Source of the DNA: Rutstroemia sp. NJR-2017a BVV2
Taxonomy: Eukaryota; Ascomycota; Leotiomycetes; Helotiales; Rutstroemiaceae
Assembly: GCA_002946415.1 (NCBI GenBank)
Contig: NJPS01000030.1
Location: forward strand, 186,001 to 250,000
Length of the DNA: 64,000 bases
Direction: 5' to 3'
Of the stretch, positions 58,388 to 64,000 are shown in pieces (position 1 is the first letter of the stretch; each line of letters starts with the position of its first letter). A model generated the notes under the pieces. It saw only the letters and a list, made by a program, of their open reading frames with translations. It was not told the origin of the DNA and ran no database searches. The position numbers were made by a program, and so were the translations under genes.

Positions 58388-59918
58388 ATTGAGGGAGGAG
58401 GTCCATCTGCAGGTCTGCTGTCCAATTGTTTCTGGTTTGCGCTTGTCACCTGTTACTTAATTTGGCGACAAACCTAGATTTTGGCCTTTGCCAACCAACT
58501 TTCTGCTTCTTTTTTGCTGTTCTATGGGTCAGTCAGTACACTCATCCAACACACCGACAAAAAACCTAAATACCATTATATTGCTATATTATATTATTAT
58601 ACTATTCTGTTAAAATAAGGCGATCGGATATAGATCCGAATTTCAAATCGAATCCGAAGCTCGTAAACTTTGACACTTTGCTTGCCTTTGTTTCCCCGGA
58701 TGACAGATGCCAGTGTAACATCGTCCATCCATTGTGCGGCAAGCTGTGCACAATCAACAATGCCAACCATGTATGTCTCCCCCGTACTTTTCTCTCTTCT
58801 AGACCGGAAGCACCATTCTCTCTCCACTGCCCACTATCAACCCGACTTACTGTACTCTGTAGTTCTAACGATTTTTAACTTTCCACAACAACCCTACCTC
58901 GTACTGTCCAAGGAGCTCAGCTTCTCCATTCCATCCCAAGGATCCCCTATCTCCAGACGAACGCCTCCGCCAGAAAAGAAGGAAGAAAAGCAAAGAAATG
59001 ACATCGTCCCTCTTGCTCTCGTGCGTGCACCTCTCATCTCATCGCAGTTATCATCATTCTCAGCCTCAGCCTCACCCTTTCCGTAAATGAAGGGACCATC
59101 CCATCCCAGGAAATCGTTTAAGGTTGAAAAGTGGCGTTTGCATCGCCCGCACCCTACTAATCCACCCAATGCTCCGCCTCACTTCCACGAACAGGCGAGT
59201 GAATGGAGGAATGGACGAACTAGAAGAAAGAATCTGCAATATTCCTGAGGAACATGGAATCTGACAATTAACTGCGGAGTGATCGAGCGTCATTGTGCAG
59301 TGCCCGCATCATGATGTGATCTGGTCTGACCTTCCCACGCACTGACTGATCTGCTGTACCGCCGCATTTCATTCTTGCCTTGCTCAGTCCAGAACGAGCA
59401 CCAAGCATATACCCGCTCCCTCGTGTTCTCTAGAGATCTTGGCTGGACTCAGCCTTACGAGCCATCTGTGATACAAAGTGTGCACATTGCATTGGCATTG
59501 GCATTGCATTGCATAACCCGTCTTCGCTCTTCTGTCCTATGCAATCACTGGCTATGTACACTACTCTACTCATACACTCAGTCCCCTATGTTATATCGTA
59601 TTATGTTGGTGTTTCCAAACCCTCTCCTCCCCGCCTACGAATCCCTCCCGCCAGCAAATACTCCATACAACATACAACATACCCCATACAACAAACACAA
59701 CACAAACACAACAACACAACAATACCATCCCATCCAAACAACCGAGCGTCTACTGCCCATCCCCAAAAACAATCCCAGCGATAAAGACCGACCGTTAACC
59801 AGACCGTTAGCCAGGCCTGGCCCATTCCATTCCTTTCCTTTCCCTGAAGCGAGCACATACGATACGCCCCATACTGCAATACTGTGCATGAAATCCTTAA
59901 CGTACTCCTTCTGTAACT

Positions 59919-59943
59919 CCAACCCAACCCAACCCAACCCCAA
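59919..59943. repeat. CCAAC pentamer run
   Basis: About five copies of CCAAC, slightly imperfect at the end. Confidence 0.85.
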
Positions 59944-60538
59944 CATCTCCATCTTCCGTACCTACATGCAGCCAGGCGCCCAGGAGGGAAACGCTTCGTA
60001 CCAACATAATGGATAACCAAACATTACATGCATAAGCTCTTCTTCCGCCATTGTCCAATGTTTATGATTATTTATTTCTTTACATTTACTAGTGTTCAAT
60101 CTGGTGAAAGTGAGCAAGAACCTTAATACTTACTTACTTGCCTGCTTGCTTGCTTGCGTGCATCACGCAGGTACCACACGCCGGAACTGCATGTATTATG
60201 ACTGTACATACACACATACACAGCCATCACTAGACGAAAAAAATAATCAAAATAATCAGTTATACGACAAAGACATTTCACCAGCTATGTAAGATGCGAT
60301 CCCGAACAAGGTATTGTAATGATGTATTGTATTGGGTCGCGTGCCAGGCTGCGGATACTCGAAGATGACTCTACTCGAAGAACAATGTCTTACATCTTAC
60401 AATGTATTTCATTATACGAAAAAAAAAACCGAGTGGCCAAGCCAAACGGAAAATCTTTCTTCACGAAGAAGAAAATGAAATAAATGAGATGAGCCTCTCT
60501 CTCTTACGGCCAATATTGCACAGGGGCCCTACGGAAAG

Positions 60539-60550
60539 GCGCGCGCGCGC
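60539..60550. repeat. Alternating GC run
   Basis: (GC)6 alternating purine-pyrimidine, in otherwise average DNA, about 85 bases from a CACGTG core at 60635-60640. Confidence 0.85.
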
Positions 60551-60812
60551 CCTTGCAGTTGTCGGGGATGATTTCGTGCATTGCCTCGACGCCGAGTGTG
60601 TATGCCTTGTCTGCTTCCAGGATCATTCGAGGACCACGTGATTGTGATGACATCTGCCACCATCATCTGAGAAGGGTGTGTCAATTCAAGACAGCTGTCA
60701 TTGAGACATTCGAAATCCTGATATGAAGACAAACCCAGCCCTTCCCGCGCGTGAGATGCTCTTGAAGGCCACATTCCTCGCTCGACTTTTCAACTTCTTG
60801 CTCAGATACTGA

Positions 60813-62510
60813 TCATCTCGACCATCGCTCTATCAGCTGCTCTTTGTGAGGATTTTTTGCTTGCAGCTTTTGTAAATCCATCGCCTCGAGTGAGTCCCGT
60901 AAACTCTGAATCTCGTCCTCGAATGTGTTGAATGACGAGACAATGTCTGGGTCGAGGAGTTGGACCTCGCCGTAGACTGAGTCGGCCTGTAGGGCATTGT
61001 GAAGTAGCTGTAGTGTGACATCAGCGTTGCATATGTGTGAGGATATAGTCGCTTCGGATGTTGACTCTAGATTGGCTGCATGACTATTCACTTTGGCTGC
61101 TCGCTCCCGGAGGACACCTTCCAAGTAGCCGTGTGACTCATCCGGGTCACTTTCCGTAGGCAGTGCGATACCTAGGTTACGAAGCATTTGCTGTTCGGCA
61201 TCCATTTCTTCAAACATGGAGGACCGTCGTCGAGTTTTACGTGAAATGCTTTGTGTGATTGATTGTTTTCGGCCATGACTAGCCGGCTTGCTTGCTTGGG
61301 CAGAAGCTTGTAGTTGGAGCTCTTTCTTCCCACACTCTATTGCGAACTTGACGGCCATCTGATGACATTGATATTGCTCCAAATGTTCCGCATATACTTT
61401 AGTTCGCTTGACCAAAAAGTTAAGACATTCTTGTATCTATGCGTGATCAGATGTGAAAGTATAGTATAATGACTCCTGTGACTTACATATTTCATAGCTT
61501 GGTAAGATCGTTCTTGGCCCTGGTTACCTCTGAGTGTGATTTCTCGCAGCGCCGGCTCCAGATACTGTTGCTCTGCGGACATTTGTGCGACTGGCAGTAC
61601 CTCAGAATACAGAGATTCGAGTTCCTCCTGCAAATCTTTGATCTCCTGCTCATTTACATTGTTGGAGTTTGGGCCGGCTGGATCGCCAAGAGCTTCGAGA
61701 TATATTCGATCAAGCTTTGTCCTCATCCCATCGACGGTATGCTTAATATACCTGGCTACCGTCAAAAATGGCAGAATAGCAAAAAGGAAGGAACACCCAC
61801 CTCGCACAGAGATCCCGTATCCTATCGATAAGTTCATCGTCCTCCTTCGACCCGGGATCTAGATCTGCCGCAAGTTTCTGCAAGCTCGCCAACAACTTGT
61901 CATCTCCTTTCAGAATGCCGTCCACAGTTTGCTTAACATCAGAATGCGAGCTCTTGGATTGCTGCTCCATGTCCGAGATTTGATACATCAAGCCCTGCGA
62001 CAGCTCTTCTAGCGCAGAATTGACCTGTTCCTTTTCCGCTTCCCATTTTTGTAGTTGTCTCGAGTTCGCCTCTGATCGTGCTTTGCTATTCCTCGTATTG
62101 CTTTTGACTAGCAGTGCCAAAGCACTTTGTTGTTGTCGCAGAGTTTCGCTTTGCTTCTTGATAGCTGCTGTTGACCGCTGCAGCTCCTCAATGGCTGTTT
62201 TAAGTTGATCGTCGTTCAAATCGCAGATAGCAGATAGATCCTGGGCCTCTTCCAACTTCTTTGCCTGACCAGACTTTACCAATTCGTTGTACCTATACTG
62301 CGTAAGCCGCATACGGTGAAACTAAATGCAGCGTACTTACAATGCGATTTCATCCCTCGTTAACAGCGTCTCAGGCCCAAGGTATTTTGAGATCCATGCT
62401 TCGACCACCGTAGGATTTCTTTCATACTCATTCTTGATGAGGTTCTTGTCGAACTGTACACCGTAACCTTGTAATGTTTGCCAAAGATATTCGAGGTTGT
62501 TCTGTGCCAT
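60813..62510 (-). CDS. Coiled-coil protein, probable augmin HAUS3-like subunit
   Basis: Four exons, 62510-62341, 62292-61801, 61751-61487 and 61436-60813, give 516 aa. The first 60 residues form a small helical domain (LWQTLQGYGVQFDKNLI ... AWISKYLGPETLLTRDEI). Then comes LYNELVKSGQAKKLEEAQDLSAI and long coiled coils with a basic break near residue 365 (SISRKTRRRSS). The order, with a short N-terminal domain ending in L.xxEL..Y..L.KSG before coiled coils, resembles HAUS3, a subunit of the augmin complex that recruits gamma-tubulin to spindle microtubules. This is pattern resemblance only. Another kinetochore or spindle coiled-coil protein cannot be excluded. All three introns keep frame with good splice sites. 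Confidence 0.8.
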
Positions 62511-62976
62511 GATTAATAACTTTATTTAAATGCTGAGTCGCTTGTTTACATCGAGAAGTCGCGATTTGTGAGTTGTGACGAAGCCGAGCTGCCCCACCAA
62601 CATGCAGACGACAACCCTTCTTAAATATTATTCTGGAGGGGTTGATTGAATGGTATATCTGTGTTTCATGAGACAAGATATTTATCAACCTTATTTGACC
62701 TGCGAAAGGTATCATTTTTCTTGCTCGGAAGCTAGTCCGGTATCACATGAAGAAGAGGTAGGTATAAAGATGCATATTTCGCCAAACATTTATCACGATC
62801 GTAAGTGGCATCGCCGGGAGATAAGAGCATAAGCTCTCCCCACTTTGACATGAATTACAGTTTACTATTTTTAAGGGTCTTTTTCTTTTTACTACCTTCA
62901 TGATCGTCAGATTCGCAGTGGGCAGGTACTTGCTTTTTGAGAGCTACAGAACAACAGCAGTTGAAGCTCTGTAAAA
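62511..62976. promoter_or_regulatory. Divergent promoter between HAUS3-like and LrgB-like genes
   Basis: 466 bases between start codons. No site is claimed. Confidence 0.5.
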
Positions 62977-64000
62977 ATGGCCCCGAACATCCGGGAGTTT
63001 ACCTCGGATGGCATTGAAGCACTCAAACTCGTGAGATATTACACTCTCCCTGAATATTTTAACTGTAGCCATAGTTGACAATCTCAGGTAGCAAAACTAT
63101 CATGGCGGCGCAATGTGAAGGCCTGGCTACAAGTACCTTGTGGCATTGTCCTCATATTGCTCGCATGCTTTGGTGTTAGTTCTCTCATAGGACTCAGCTC
63201 CGTGTCTTTCCCCGCCTCCGTAGCATGTTTGATATTGCTGTTTCTCGGTTTGAACATCATAGATCTCATCATTGGAGATAGGAGAACAAGGTCTCTGGTT
63301 GGTGTTATTGAGATTCCGGCGGGGTGGGCATTGCGTTATATCAATCTCTTCTTCACGCCTTCGTAGGTTCAGTCATACACTTCCACATAATATTGTATAC
63401 TTACAAGTTGAAGATTCGTGCTACTGCCTTTGAGCGATGCTATTGGTGGCGTGGAAGTCGCTAAAATCATAGGGGTATTCCGTGAGTTCTAACCACTTGT
63501 GCAAGAAGAGTCTTCCCTGACGACATGTAGTCATCGGCTTCTTGGTCATGTTTGCTGTAACAGCCTGGCTTGTGCGTGGCCTCCAGCTGCTTGTGGGCTC
63601 CACCAAACGTGGCATAACAGAAAGGGCCGAAGAGATGGGCGCTGAGAACGATGCAATCCCGCTAGCCGTCTCTAGTACCGATTTTGCTTCTACCGATACC
63701 GTAAATCCGATAAGGGAGCAAGAACCAGCGCTCATCAGAGGCACGAGAGACTCTAGAGACTCGCCGGAGACAGAAGAGCCTCCACAAGAGATTGGATCCA
63801 ACGTCACACCCCCTCAACAAGTTCCACCACCATTGACGCGCTCCCAAATCTGGGCGGCAATCATTAATAGAAATTTGGACATTTTTACCTACGCCATCAT
63901 GTTCCTCTTCATAGGGATACCGGTATATTATGCTACTGGCTACGCTATGCCAGTTCAGCTTACGTTCAATGTACTTGCTTATTTTGCAGCTCAGTCCCTA
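62977..64000 (+). CDS. LrgB-family membrane protein (PLGG1-like), N-terminal part, cut by right edge
   Basis: Exons so far are 62977-63030, 63088-63362, 63414-63481 and 63531 to the window end. The translation starts MAPNIREFTSDGIEALKL, then shows strongly hydrophobic helices (VPCGIVLILLACFGVSSLIGL, SVACLILLFLGLNIIDLI). The family block ALRYINLFFTPSFVLLPLSDAIGG, built across an intron, is the LrgA/LrgB-type pattern. A long polar loop (about residues 165-225, Ser/Glu/Pro-rich) precedes further helices (IFTYAIMFLFIGIPVYYATG). Bacterial LrgA/LrgB affect murein hydrolase control. The fused plant protein PLGG1 exports glycolate and glycerate from chloroplasts. What the fungal fused form transports is unknown. 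Confidence 0.82.

Larger units (their letters stand above)
56916..60812. other. Non-coding stretch, 3.9 kb
   Basis: No convincing gene. Short frames (57189-57788 minus, 58670-59086 plus, 59375-60016 plus) lack domains and are compositionally simple. Part near 56.9-58.0 kb is probably the promoter and leader of the coiled-coil gene. Several tandem repeats lie at 58.35, 59.49, 59.65-59.72 and 59.92 kb, and a GC run lies at 60.54 kb. Confidence 0.55.

Noticed and set aside
59375..60016. 213-codon plus-strand frame
   Set aside because: Dominated by simple repeats (ACAACA, CCAAC) and has no recognisable domain.

Overview
The window is nuclear DNA of a filamentous ascomycete (Pezizomycotina). Genes lie 0.3-0.7 kb apart on both strands. 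Most introns are short (about 47-110 nt) with GTAAGT-like donors and CTAAC-like branch points, and the proteins are typical ascomycete orthologues (Drs2-type flippase, twinfilin, Med22, TFIIE alpha, Pus1, Pho80-like cyclin). The moderate GC content and overall gene style suggest Leotiomycetes (Sclerotiniaceae-like), but that placement is an impression and not a result. No rRNA, tRNA, CRISPR array or intact transposon was recognised.

Left part (1-20.4 kb): a gene cut by the window edge, the cytochrome bc1 assembly chaperone Cbp3, the zinc-ribbon protein CRIPT (which carries a GC-AG intron), the P4-ATPase lipid flippase, then about 7.3 kb without a convincing gene. This gap ends at an ECL1-family zinc-binding lifespan/stress regulator, which is followed by an alpha/beta hydrolase with an unusual 683-nt, repeat-bearing intron.

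Middle (21-47 kb): an MFS sucrose/maltose-type transporter with a 17-nt exon, a mitochondrial succinate-fumarate carrier, twinfilin facing Med22, a mitochondrial DEAD-box helicase, a prolyl 4-hydroxylase-like enzyme, a small unknown protein, Pus1 facing TFIIE alpha, cystathionine beta-synthase facing a secreted Kre9/Knh1-type protein, an unrecognised 371-aa protein, and a Pho80-like cyclin.

Right part (47-64 kb): a prolidase with a possible mitochondrial presequence, a divergent pair made of a ThDP-dependent decarboxylase/carboligase and a butanediol-dehydrogenase-like zinc enzyme, a very charged coiled-coil protein, about 3.9 kb of non-coding sequence, an augmin HAUS3-like coiled-coil protein, and the start of an LrgB-family membrane protein running off the right edge.

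Most neighbours are unrelated housekeeping genes. The only pair that looks functionally linked is the ThDP enzyme/butanediol-dehydrogenase pair (50.2-54.8 kb), which could form a small acetoin or diketone pathway. No clearly new multi-gene system was found. The most unusual points are gene-structure oddities (micro-exons, GC-AG intron, repeat-bearing intron), the long leader region of the ECL1-type gene, and the orphan protein at 43.96-45.07 kb. Exon boundaries were derived by eye from reading frame, splice consensus and family conservation.
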